Below, piece by piece: positions 31,085 through 39,780 of a stretch of 64,000 bases of DNA. Position 1 is the first letter of the stretch, and each line of letters opens with the position of its first letter. A program made the position numbers and the translations under genes. A model generated the notes under the pieces. The model saw nothing but the letters and a program-made list of their open reading frames with translations. It did no database searches and had not been told where the DNA came from. Origin of the DNA: a virus; IMG/VR virus record IMGVR_UViG_3300010885_078967, positions 1-64,000 of that record. The stretch is one strand, 5' to 3'.

Positions 31085-31864
31085 ATGAAAATTGGGGTAG
31101 GTATTATAACCTATAATAGACCAGAGCTTTTACGCAAGTGTATTAATTCATTGATACCTGCGCAGATAGATGAGGTTGTAGTAGTAAATGATGGTAATCC
31201 GTTACCATTTGATATCGGTAACGGTAAATTGATTGAAAATAAAACTAACCTAGGTGTTGGTAAGTCAAAAAATAAAGCATTATCATATCTCATGGAAAAA
31301 GGATGTGATTATTTATTTTTGATTGAAGATGATATATTTATCAAAGATATGTCTGTTTTTGAGCGATATATTGAAGCTTCAAAAATCACAGGTATACAAC
31401 ATTTCAATTTCTCGCAACATGGTATGATGAATAAATCGTGGCCAGGTGGTAAACCTAATCCAAGAGTAATAATTGATTATGGTAAAATTAAGCTACCGTT
31501 ATACCCTCACTGCGTAGGAGCATTTTCCTTTTATACTCGAACATGTATAAAGCAGGTAGGGTTAATTGATGAAGCATATTATAATGCATTTGAACATGTA
31601 GATCATACTTATAGGATTATAAAAGCTGATATGCATCCACCTTTTTGGTATTTTGCTGATATTGAAAATTCCTGGGAATATTTAGGCGATGAAGAGTGGT
31701 GTATAGAAAAATCCACAATTTCGTCAAAACCAGATCACAGTCAGAAAGTACAAGAAGCTATGAATATATTCGCAAACAAACACCAGTTTATACCCACACA
31801 TATACCTCTTGCTACAACTGAATGTATAACAAACAAATTAAAGCTAATAAAACAAATTTTTTGA
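31085..31864 (+). CDS. Glycosyltransferase family 2-like
   Basis: 259 residues. GIITYNRPELLRKCINSLIP and EVVVVNDGNPLP are the nucleotide-binding start of GT-A enzymes; FLIEDDIFIKD holds the metal-binding DxD-type motif. Sugar donor and acceptor unknown. First gene of an 8-gene plus-strand cassette with tiny or overlapping junctions. Confidence 0.8.
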   Translation: MKIGVGIITYNRPELLRKCINSLIPAQIDEVVVVNDGNPLPFDIGNGKLIENKTNLGVGKSKNKALSYLMEKGCDYLFLIEDDIFIKDMSVFERYIEASKITGIQHFNFSQHGMMNKSWPGGKPNPRVIIDYGKIKLPLYPHCVGAFSFYTRTCIKQVGLIDEAYYNAFEHVDHTYRIIKADMHPPFWYFADIENSWEYLGDEEWCIEKSTISSKPDHSQKVQEAMNIFANKHQFIPTHIPLATTECITNKLKLIKQIF

Positions 31865-31866
31865 AT

Positions 31867-32586
31867 ATGCATAATCTCACTATTTTAACTTGTAATTATA
31901 ATACACCAGATTTGATTGTAAATTTAAAAAAATCTATTGATAAATATAGTTGTTTGGATGTTGAATTTGTAGTTATTAATACATCATCTGATGATAATTC
32001 TGAAAAAATATTAATTGAAAATGGTATTAAATTTTTAAACTTTAAGGGTGAAGTTCACGGTCGTGGTGTAAATTTTGGACTACAACAAATAACAACCAAA
32101 TATGTTTTATTATTAGATTCAGATGTTATTATAACATCCGATATATCAGGTATTTTTAATAAATTTGTAGATAATAATTTAACTCTAGCTGGTCGTGTGG
32201 TATATAATGAAGGTGGTAAGCAATTATATCCTAGAGTTGACCCTAGTTTTTGTTTTATTGATAGTGAAAATTTAAACAAATTTGGAATAAAATTTTTTGA
32301 TGAAGAGCGAACTAAATTAAGTAGACTGACCAACGATAAAGTTTATAACATAGGTTCAACGATGTTTGAAGATGTAATCAATAATGAGTTATTAATTGGA
32401 GATTTTGATTTAAGATATAAAAAATTTATACATTATGAAGGTATGTCATGGCGGGTTCAATCATATGATGCAACAAAAGGTGACACAGATGTCGATTTTG
32501 GTGGTACACACCCAAATAAAATGTTAAAGACAATAGGTGAACAAGTAAGAATACAATACTATAAAGATGTAAAGGAGTTATTATAA
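31867..32586 (+). CDS. Glycosyltransferase family 2
   Basis: About 239 residues from ATG 31867, preferred over 31822 because it directly follows the previous stop. NLTILTCNYNTPDLIVNLKKSI and VLLLDSDVIIT (DSD) are GT2 signatures. Ends close to the next start. The sugar is unknown. Confidence 0.82.
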   Translation: MHNLTILTCNYNTPDLIVNLKKSIDKYSCLDVEFVVINTSSDDNSEKILIENGIKFLNFKGEVHGRGVNFGLQQITTKYVLLLDSDVIITSDISGIFNKFVDNNLTLAGRVVYNEGGKQLYPRVDPSFCFIDSENLNKFGIKFFDEERTKLSRLTNDKVYNIGSTMFEDVINNELLIGDFDLRYKKFIHYEGMSWRVQSYDATKGDTDVDFGGTHPNKMLKTIGEQVRIQYYKDVKELL

Positions 32587-32588
32587 TT

Positions 32589-33280
32589 ATGAGTAAAACA
32601 ATAGATATAATTATATTATCTAATACAACAGATTTTAAACATTACGGTCTAACAACGAGAGCATTAAACACACTAAGAGCTAGTGAAACTTCTTATAAAT
32701 TTAATGAGATAATTGTTGAAACAAATACAAACTATTTAGACAAGGGATTTTTATATCATAATTCAACTGTTATAACACCTAATGAAGAATTTAATTATAA
32801 TAGATTTTTAAATTTTGGTTTAACTAAAACAGAATCTGACTGGATAGTAATATCAAATAATGATGTCATTTTTACAAAAAATTGGTTTACAAAATTAATG
32901 ATATTTAAAAAGATAATCCAGATGTTTTATCTTTATCTCCGTATGAACCTAACTGGCACCCAATTCATGGGTTAGCGGGTAATAATAACAGTTATTTCGG
33001 CTATAGAGCTGCACATGAAATAGCTGGTTGGTGTATAGTTTTACATAGAAGTATACTAGATAAATGCAAATTATTTGATGAAGCATTTGCATTTTGGTAT
33101 CAGGATAATGACTATGGTAAGACGCTAGAAGCTAATAATGTAAAGCATGCTTTAGTTGTATCATCACGAGTTTATCATGATAATAGTAGTTCACATGATA
33201 CAGTTACAAATAAAGAAAAATTAAATTCAATGACACATAAACAAGCTGGTGTATTTTATAGCAAATGGGGTAATTTATGA
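32589..33280 (+). pseudogene. Glycosyltransferase family 2 gene with frameshift
   Basis: The first part (128 codons, to 32975) starts MSKTIDIIILSNTTDF and has ISNNDVIFTKNWF. The conserved continuation (DNPDVLSLSPYEPNWHPIHG...EIAGWCIVLHRSILDK) is in the -1 frame and ends at 33280 with TGA overlapping the next ATG. The switch is at the A5 run 32907-32911. One extra A would restore one 230-residue enzyme. Real mutation, slippage or sequencing error cannot be told apart. Confidence 0.75.
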
Positions 33281-34098
33281 AAAAAAAATTTTTAGTAAGT
33301 ATTGAATGTTTTATGCCATCAAGTGGTGGTATAGTTGCTATGCATAAACTCTGTAACGATATAATAAAATTAGGTCGTGAAGCTTATGTTACATCAAGAG
33401 AATCTCATCATAAATTAAATGCTCCATTTATAGGTGGGAGGGAAATGAATGCAGATGAATGGGTTGTTGTGTATCCAGAAATTGTACATGGTAACCCCTT
33501 TAAATTTAAACACGTAGCTATATGGATATTAAATACACCTGGTAAATGTGCAGGAGTGGGTAAGGGATATTATGATAAAAAACTTGATACTGATTTAGTG
33601 TTTAAATATTCACCATTTTTTGAATACGAAGATAGAGTGGATGGTCATATGAGGTGTACGTTTATTGACTATGATTTATTTAAAAATACAAATCAGACAA
33701 GAGATATTGAGTCAATGTTTTTTATAAAGAAAGGGGGAATTACCACCAAACAACACCCAGATAACTCTGTTGACTTTAGTAAGTTTGATAACAATTGGAT
33801 TGAAGCAGCTCAGATGTTAAATAGGTGTAAATATTTTTATTGTTATGATAATGAGTGTTTTTGGGTAACTCTTGCTGCTTTATGTGGTTGTATTACAATA
33901 GTAATACCTAATACAAAAACACCATCAGATTTATGGAAAGAATATTTTCCATTTAATAAATATGGAATTGCTTTTGGGTTAGATGAAAAGCAATGGGCTA
34001 TAGATACAATAGATAAAGTAACAGATCATTGTCTAGATGTACAGGAACTAGATTTAAAGATGGTAGCTAATTTTATTGAAATGTGTGATAAATTATGA
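33277..34098 (+). CDS. Glycosyltransferase-like protein
   Basis: 273 residues. SGGIVAMHKLCNDIIKLGREAYV resembles the N-terminal Rossmann part of GT-B enzymes. The C-terminal FYCYDNECFWVTLAALCGCITIVIPN resembles the donor-binding half. It overlaps its neighbours by 4 bp on both sides. Precise family unknown. Confidence 0.6.
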   Translation: MKKKFLVSIECFMPSSGGIVAMHKLCNDIIKLGREAYVTSRESHHKLNAPFIGGREMNADEWVVVYPEIVHGNPFKFKHVAIWILNTPGKCAGVGKGYYDKKLDTDLVFKYSPFFEYEDRVDGHMRCTFIDYDLFKNTNQTRDIESMFFIKKGGITTKQHPDNSVDFSKFDNNWIEAAQMLNRCKYFYCYDNECFWVTLAALCGCITIVIPNTKTPSDLWKEYFPFNKYGIAFGLDEKQWAIDTIDKVTDHCLDVQELDLKMVANFIEMCDKL

Positions 34099-34907
34099 AA
34101 ATATACATTACAGGATCGACTGGATTTTTAGGTAAAAGCATTGTTGAGTTATTACCTCAACATAATTATTACAAATATAAAAGAGGTGAGAGTGTTATTG
34201 ATACTCTTAATAATTTAAAACCAGATATAATTATTCATAGTGCAGGCGAGATTTATAATGAATCACAGATGTATGTCAGTAATATTAAACTAACAGAGAG
34301 CATACTTGATTGGGTTAAAGTTAATGATGTTAAAATGATTTATTTTGGATCGTCATCAGAATACGGTATTGTTAATAAACCAATGAATGAGAGTATGGAA
34401 TGTATACCTGTTACATATTATGCTGCTTCAAAATTATGGGGTACCCAAAAGTGTATACAGACATCAATTGATTATAATAAAGATATATGTGTTGTTAGAC
34501 CGTTTAGTGTTTATGGTAAAAATGAACCTGAAAGACGACTAATACCAACACTACGTAAAAAGTTGATAGATAAAACTGATATCAGTTTAATTAAAGGTGA
34601 TCATGATTTCATTTATATTAAAGATTTTGTTAGATGTATTGAGTTAATTATCGACTCCACAAAAACAAAAGGTGAAATTTTTAATGTGGGGTCTGGTATA
34701 TCTTATTCTAATGCTGATATTTTAAACATAATGCTAAAAATAATTAACCCTAGCGTTGCATCAGTTAAATTTTTAAATGATATTAAACAGTGTGATTCTC
34801 AAACGTGGATATGTGATACAACTAAGTCTTATAACATTTTAAATTTTAAATGTGAATATACAGTTGAAAGCGGGTTAAAAGAGTTTATATATGATTATGA
34901 AAATTGA
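34095..34907 (+). CDS. NAD-dependent sugar epimerase/dehydratase
   Basis: 270 residues of an extended SDR enzyme. TGSTGFLGKS is the NAD-binding GxxGxxG; FGSSSEYG and YYAASKLWG contain the catalytic Ser/Tyr/Lys. It probably converts a nucleotide sugar for this cassette. Overlaps the previous gene by 4 bp and the next by 17. Confidence 0.85.
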   Translation: MKIYITGSTGFLGKSIVELLPQHNYYKYKRGESVIDTLNNLKPDIIIHSAGEIYNESQMYVSNIKLTESILDWVKVNDVKMIYFGSSSEYGIVNKPMNESMECIPVTYYAASKLWGTQKCIQTSIDYNKDICVVRPFSVYGKNEPERRLIPTLRKKLIDKTDISLIKGDHDFIYIKDFVRCIELIIDSTKTKGEIFNVGSGISYSNADILNIMLKIINPSVASVKFLNDIKQCDSQTWICDTTKSYNILNFKCEYTVESGLKEFIYDYEN

Positions 34908-35601
34908 GCTCAATGTATTAAATTCCACACCAATTGATTTATCATTATGTGATGAATTTATCAGCTACTATACTAATGGTAGTTCATATACAAAACATAT
35001 TATTGAAAAAGAAATTAATAGTGGTCATTATAATGATCCTGACTTTTTGAAAATTTTTGAAAATAACGACGCTATTGTAATTGATGGTGGTACTAATATT
35101 GGATTGTTTTCACTATTTTTACATAAAGCGTGCAAAAAAATTTATGCTGTTGAACCAACTACCAACCACCTTGATGTTTTGAGGAAGTTAAGCGGGTTGT
35201 TAGATATTAAAAATATTCGATTTAGTGAAGTTGCATTTAACAATTACAATGGTCAATGTACCTTTATGGTTGATTCATCTAATACCACAACCAATAGAAT
35301 TGCATCACACGGTACTAGTGTAAATTGTGTTAAGATTATTGATTATATTAAAGCTACTGGTGAATCACAAATCGACTTACTTAAACTTGATATTGAAGGT
35401 GGTGAACAGTTTGCAGTTTTAGGTGATCCATCATTTGTTGAAGTTGCTGAAATGTGTAAAAATATTTATATTGAGTTACACCCATCACCAGGAGTTAACC
35501 CAATAGATGTAATTTCCAAGTTTACAGGAATGGGGTATAAAATTAAATTTATGAATAGTGAATTTCTTAATAATAACCTCAATGTATTAGCATATAAATG
35601 A
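34891..35601 (+). CDS. FkbM-type methyltransferase
   Basis: 236 residues. IVIDGGTNIGLFSLFL is the SAM-binding motif I; IYAVEPT and DLLKLDIEGGE are FkbM-family signatures. Such enzymes O-methylate sugars or polyketides; here a glycan residue is the likely target. Start 34897 is an alternative. Confidence 0.82.
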   Translation: MIMKIELNVLNSTPIDLSLCDEFISYYTNGSSYTKHIIEKEINSGHYNDPDFLKIFENNDAIVIDGGTNIGLFSLFLHKACKKIYAVEPTTNHLDVLRKLSGLLDIKNIRFSEVAFNNYNGQCTFMVDSSNTTTNRIASHGTSVNCVKIIDYIKATGESQIDLLKLDIEGGEQFAVLGDPSFVEVAEMCKNIYIELHPSPGVNPIDVISKFTGMGYKIKFMNSEFLNNNLNVLAYK

Positions 35602-36353
35602 AAACTTGTTTTTTTACAATTTTACAGGACAGCTATAAAAATTACAGCGGTATTGAATATAATTTATTTGAAAAAAGCTTTAAACATTTCCACCCAGATA
35701 TACCACTATTTGTAGTTGGTGATAAAGAAATTGCTGAGCTACGTAAATCGATTCCTAGTTTGGATTTGTTTAAGATGAAAGCATCTGCAGCTAAATTATT
35801 TTATAACGATTATGATTTGGTGGTCAATATTGATGCAGACCATTTTTTCTTCGATAGGTTAGATGAAATTTTAGCAGGTGATTTTGATGTTGCTGCTCCA
35901 TCAAACTTCAACTATTATGAAAATGTTAGCTTAAAAATTGAATCCTATAATAGTAAATTTTACAATATAGTACCAGATCAAAAATATATTCAAGCTGGAT
36001 TAGTTGCATCTACAAGTAAAAACTTTTGGGATACATACGAAAAGGCATCTGTTAAACATGCAGATCATATGACATGTAAGGATAATGATGTATTAAACTT
36101 AGTCGTAGAATTCGGAAATTTTAACTTTAAAGTTCTTGATGGTGGTTGGACCCCAAATGACGTAAATAGACACAGCTATTATGGTTGTTCATCTCTTAAC
36201 CTTGAAAAGGAATGCACGATTGTAGATGGTAAACCATTTATTAGAGGTAAACCGCTTAAATGTTATCATGTTGCACGTGGTGGTGCTAAACCTAAGTTTG
36301 ATCAATTGTTTAATACTGATGTAGTAAATTGGCTCAATGAAAAAATTAAATAA
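35598..36353 (+). CDS. GT-A-like glycosyltransferase
   Basis: 251 residues. SYKNYSGIEYNLFEKSFK, KASAAKLFYNDYDLVVNIDADHFFFDRLDE (DAD metal motif) and KCYHVARGG resemble nucleotide-sugar transferases of GT8 type. Overlaps the previous gene by 4 bp and the transketolase gene by 17 bp. Confidence 0.65.
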   Translation: MKTCFFTILQDSYKNYSGIEYNLFEKSFKHFHPDIPLFVVGDKEIAELRKSIPSLDLFKMKASAAKLFYNDYDLVVNIDADHFFFDRLDEILAGDFDVAAPSNFNYYENVSLKIESYNSKFYNIVPDQKYIQAGLVASTSKNFWDTYEKASVKHADHMTCKDNDVLNLVVEFGNFNFKVLDGGWTPNDVNRHSYYGCSSLNLEKECTIVDGKPFIRGKPLKCYHVARGGAKPKFDQLFNTDVVNWLNEKIK

Positions 36354-36993
36354 AAAATTCAAAACCCTATATAACAAAGTATTAGACATTACGTTTAAAC
36401 ATGAGTTATCACATCTTAGTAGTTGTTTGACCACACTACCTATATTATTTCACATTTATGAAACGAAGTCTGAAAACGATGTTGTAATTTTATCTAACGG
36501 ACATGCTGGGTTAGCCCAGTATGTTTGTCAAGAGGCATACGAGGGAAAAGACGCAGAATATCTTTTAACAAAACATGGTATCCACCCAACGAAAGACTCC
36601 GAAAATAACATCTTCTGTTCAACAGGTAGTCTTGGTTTAGGATTACCTATTGCTATTGGTGCAGCGTTAGCTGATAATACAAGACATGTACATTGTATTA
36701 TATCTGATGGTGAATGTTGTGAGGGTAGTATCTGGGAGAGTTTATATTTTTTGACAAAGGTGAATGTACCAAATCTCAATGTATATGTTAATGCTAATGG
36801 TATTAGTGCATATGATAATGTTAACATACAAACATTAAAACGAATTATTACTAGCTATAAACTAAAAAATGTAACGTTTGTGGATACATCAAAACATTTA
36901 ACATCGGTACCTTACTTAAATGAAAAGGGTATCGAAGCACATTACGTGAAAATTACTAGTGAAGAAACACTCAACAATCTTAAGTTATATTAA
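36337..36993 (+). CDS. Transketolase, N-terminal (TPP-binding) subunit
   Basis: 218 residues. SNGHAGLAQY, GSLGLGLPIAIGAAL and ISDGECCEGSIWE...YVNANG are the diphosphate-binding elements of transketolase. The N-terminal half is a separate protein, as in archaeal and some bacterial enzymes. The start overlaps the upstream gene by 17 bp. Probably makes an unusual sugar phosphate for the cassette. Confidence 0.83.
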   Translation: MKKLNKKFKTLYNKVLDITFKHELSHLSSCLTTLPILFHIYETKSENDVVILSNGHAGLAQYVCQEAYEGKDAEYLLTKHGIHPTKDSENNIFCSTGSLGLGLPIAIGAALADNTRHVHCIISDGECCEGSIWESLYFLTKVNVPNLNVYVNANGISAYDNVNIQTLKRIITSYKLKNVTFVDTSKHLTSVPYLNEKGIEAHYVKITSEETLNNLKLY

Positions 36994-36998
36994 ACATA

Positions 36999-37475
36999 AT
37001 GAGATATAAATTCGCCGAAGCTATAGAAACCCAGATGGATAATAATAAAGATGTATTTTTTATTACAGCTGATCTTGGATATAAAATATTTGATAACATA
37101 ATTAAGAAATACCCTGATAGAGCAATGACTATTGGAGCATCAGAACAGCTTATGCTAGGAATGGCTGTTGGTCTTGCTGACTCTGGTAAAATTCCAATTG
37201 TATATAGTATTACACCTTTTTTGCTGTGTAGACCATACGAGTTGATTCGTAACCACCTCAATCATGAAAAATGTAACGTTAAACTAGTAGGTACTGGTAG
37301 AGATAATGATTATGCTCATGATGGGTTCACACACTATGCTGGTGATGATAAATCTGTATTAGAAACATTCGATAAAATTATTAAGTACTGGCCTGATAAA
37401 AAAGAAGATATCAGCACCATCGTATCTGAAATGATAAATCATAACGGCCCAACATATTTAAATTTAAAAAGATAA
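36999..37475 (+). CDS. Transketolase, pyrimidine-binding subunit
   Basis: 158 residues. VFFITADLGYKIFD, IGASEQLMLGMAVGLADSGKIPIVYSI and the GRDNDYAHDGFTHYAGDD block match the pyrimidine-binding domain with the conserved Glu in ASEQ. The third transketolase domain is absent or minimal. Pairs with the preceding subunit, 5 bp upstream. Confidence 0.82.
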   Translation: MRYKFAEAIETQMDNNKDVFFITADLGYKIFDNIIKKYPDRAMTIGASEQLMLGMAVGLADSGKIPIVYSITPFLLCRPYELIRNHLNHEKCNVKLVGTGRDNDYAHDGFTHYAGDDKSVLETFDKIIKYWPDKKEDISTIVSEMINHNGPTYLNLKR

Positions 37476-37503
37476 TTGAACTTCGATAGTCTTATATTAT
37501 AAT
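37476..37503 (+). promoter_or_regulatory. Promoter of the DUF366-like gene
   Basis: TTGAAC, 16 bp, TATAAT, then 5 bp to ATG 37509. Confidence 0.75.
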
Positions 37504-37508
37504 AAGGT

Positions 37509-38090
37509 ATGTATATTGAAGAAAAAAATTATGACGGCTCTCTAATTCATGAAAGATTTGCATATAGATATTTGAAGAAAAATATTAGAGCTACAGGTGA
37601 TATTGTTTCATTTGTAGGTCCTATGATGGTATCAACAAATCTTATTGACTTAGAAGACTCTATGTCTAACGATTATATTGTGAGTCAAGGTGCTATGAAT
37701 TTTTGTTGGGAGATACCTAACCTAGATGCTTTTGGTGCAGTCTGCTTTCAGAGATTGTTTAATACTAAAATCGCTAGCATACTTTATAAGTACATCTCAA
37801 AGAGTATATCTGTAAGAGGTGATGATATTATGGTGTATGATAAGTTTATTGGTAGTGATGGTACTGAGCAAGAAAAAGGTAAAGCGAGTGTGAGTATTAC
37901 ATATAGTAAAGATAATGTTGCTATTGGTCATACTGGAATAAATATCGTTGCAGGTCCACTAGCTCCTAATTTTGCATACTCAACGAATTTACCAATTGAG
38001 CAGTGTTTAGAATTTATGGCTGAAGTTGAGACAGAGTTTTATAACATGACACAGGATATTTTTATCGCAACCGCTAAAGTAATAGTTTAA
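37509..38090 (+). CDS. DUF366-like protein
   Basis: 193 residues. NYDGSLIHERFAYRYL, GDIVSFVGPMMV, NLIDLED and QRLF match the DUF366 family known mainly from archaea and some bacteria. Function unknown. Driven by its own early-type promoter. Confidence 0.6.
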   Translation: MYIEEKNYDGSLIHERFAYRYLKKNIRATGDIVSFVGPMMVSTNLIDLEDSMSNDYIVSQGAMNFCWEIPNLDAFGAVCFQRLFNTKIASILYKYISKSISVRGDDIMVYDKFIGSDGTEQEKGKASVSITYSKDNVAIGHTGINIVAGPLAPNFAYSTNLPIEQCLEFMAEVETEFYNMTQDIFIATAKVIV

Positions 38091-38091
38091 T

Positions 38092-38301
38092 ATGAAAAAC
38101 AACCCAGAACAAAACGTAGTAACAATCACCACAACCGTAACCCTTAATGATAAAAGTGTCGAGTATACGATTAAGCTTAATCGTAACGATGTAATCACAA
38201 TGGATCCAGCTGCTGGTAATAAAGCACTTAACGATATTATGAAACAGTTTTACGTAAAGGTAAACGATAATATCAAGCTAGCATTGAATGACAATATTTG
38301 A
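38092..38301 (+). CDS. Small conserved phage protein
   Basis: 69 residues, beta-rich start (NVVTITTTVTLNDKSVEYTIKLNRNDV) and a helical end. No family recognised. Overlaps the next gene by 14 bp. Confidence 0.55.
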   Translation: MKNNPEQNVVTITTTVTLNDKSVEYTIKLNRNDVITMDPAAGNKALNDIMKQFYVKVNDNIKLALNDNI

Positions 38302-38632
38302 CATTCTTAATAGTATTCTTTATTCAAAGAAAAAAATTGATTTGAATTTAGAAGACGAAAATACATTCGGGGGTCCATTTATGATTAATAGATGGACCTC
38401 TATGTATAACAAAGAACTTGCTGTATATGTTAATAATTTTTTAAATCGTAGTTTACCATTTGATGATAAAACTGCTTTATTTGATTTTTATTTTTACTTT
38501 TTACCTAAGTTAAAATTTAAAAAGATATCATATATCAAAAAGACGAAAAAAGAAGCTGATGATGTTCAACCTATAAAGAGAGAATTTCTTTCAAAAAGAG
38601 AATTAGATTTATACGTTGATATGTTGAAATAA
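38288..38632 (+). CDS. Unknown protein
   Basis: 114 residues, Lys- and Phe-rich (FDFYFYFLPKLKFKKISYIKKTKKE). Central INRWTSMYNKELAVYVN. No family recognised. Confidence 0.55.
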   Translation: MTIFDILNSILYSKKKIDLNLEDENTFGGPFMINRWTSMYNKELAVYVNNFLNRSLPFDDKTALFDFYFYFLPKLKFKKISYIKKTKKEADDVQPIKREFLSKRELDLYVDMLK

Positions 38633-38648
38633 TTGATTAACTATCTGT

Positions 38649-39062
38649 ATGCCTGCAGATATTGATATTTTACCAACACAAAAAAGTGTAATTGATTTAA
38701 GTTCACATAGTGAAGGTGACTTCGGTTTACAAGAACATAAGCTCACCTTCATTTTTGATGATATCATTCTTGTCAAATATATTGACATGGAGGCAGATGA
38801 TGGTGATCTTATTAAACGAGGTTCAATATTCATCAAAGCTAATGCAGTTAGAGCTGCATGGAGAAAAGCTGAAGTTATCCTTGTGGGTCCCAATGTTAAG
38901 TTCACCAAAAAAGGTGATATTGTAATTTTTCCAAACGATAAAGGAATTACAGTTGCTAATATTGAAGTTGAAGGTTATGGGTTACTCAAAAAGGGTATGT
39001 TTTTAAATGAACAGCGTATTTTTGGTATTTGTAAACCTTTAGAAACAGATGACAACATCTGA
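38649..39062 (+). CDS. GroES-like co-chaperonin (gp31-like)
   Basis: 137 residues. FIFDDIILVKYIDMEADDGDLIKRGSIFI suggests the GroES mobile-loop region, and AEVILVGPNVKFTKKGDIVIFPNDKGI is the GroES-type barrel. Phage co-chaperonins such as T4 gp31 replace host GroES to fold gp23, encoded at 47.8 kb. Overlaps the next gene by 14 bp. Confidence 0.6.
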   Translation: MPADIDILPTQKSVIDLSSHSEGDFGLQEHKLTFIFDDIILVKYIDMEADDGDLIKRGSIFIKANAVRAAWRKAEVILVGPNVKFTKKGDIVIFPNDKGITVANIEVEGYGLLKKGMFLNEQRIFGICKPLETDDNI

Positions 39063-39420
39063 GTTAGATTCTTTATTAGCTGATAATGTGCTAGATCTAA
39101 GATTTGTTAGAAGGTTACCAGTAAAGGGTAAACCAATAACACGTAGAATGGTATGCACAAAAAGCAATAATATTCTGAACTCCAATAACGGCTTAATTTC
39201 TTTAGGTTATAGAGCCCCAGTACAAGCTCCAAAATTCAATCCTGAGTCAGAAGGTTTAGTTATTGTTTGGGATATTATAATGCAAGATTTTAGAAACATA
39301 CCAGCAGAAACTGTTATTGTTTTAAATAAAATTCCTGGTGATGATAAATTCTGGGAGTATTTTAATAATAATTTACGGTTAATGACTGCACAGCAAAAAA
39401 TTAATTTTATGATGTCATGA
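39049..39420 (+). CDS. WYL_2/Sm-like (DUF2693) protein
   Basis: 123 residues. LDLRFVRRLPVKGKPITRRMVCTKS and LVIVWDIIMQDFRNIPAETVIVL fit the small SH3/Sm-like phage domain with a final W-D..xFRxIP strand. Role unknown. Overlaps neighbours on both sides by a few bases. Confidence 0.5.
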   Translation: MTTSELDSLLADNVLDLRFVRRLPVKGKPITRRMVCTKSNNILNSNNGLISLGYRAPVQAPKFNPESEGLVIVWDIIMQDFRNIPAETVIVLNKIPGDDKFWEYFNNNLRLMTAQQKINFMMS

Positions 39421-39758
39421 GAAATAAAGATGCTATCGAGAAAAAAATAAACAACTTCTTACTTAAACCAATTACCTTTAAACTTAATAACAAGGTAATT
39501 AAAAGGGGTAAGCTGAAAATTTTTACAATAAAACAGTTCTTTATTAAATTTAATTTACTAATTGATAACGAAATCAAAGTATTTGAAGTACCATATCCTT
39601 ATAAAATTCATGAAACAACTAATTCATTAGCATTTGAATATACATTGAGTAGTTTCTGTAATAGTAATAATTCTGAGTTATATTATAAACTCAAAACAAC
39701 AGATAAAAAAACTTCTAATAAAATGTATGATAGTTTTTTATATATGTTGACTGAATGA
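39417..39758 (+). CDS. Unknown basic protein
   Basis: 113 residues, Lys/Phe/Asn-rich, starting MRNKDAIEKKINNFLLKPITFK. No family recognised. Ends inside the promoter of the helicase gene. Confidence 0.5.
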   Translation: MRNKDAIEKKINNFLLKPITFKLNNKVIKRGKLKIFTIKQFFIKFNLLIDNEIKVFEVPYPYKIHETTNSLAFEYTLSSFCNSNNSELYYKLKTTDKKTSNKMYDSFLYMLTE

Positions 39759-39774
39759 ATGTATAAGCTATAAT
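39747..39774 (+). promoter_or_regulatory. Promoter of the DinG-like helicase
   Basis: TTGACT, 16 bp, TATAAT, then 6 bp to the GTG start at 39781. Confidence 0.75.
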
Positions 39775-39780
39775 AAAGGT

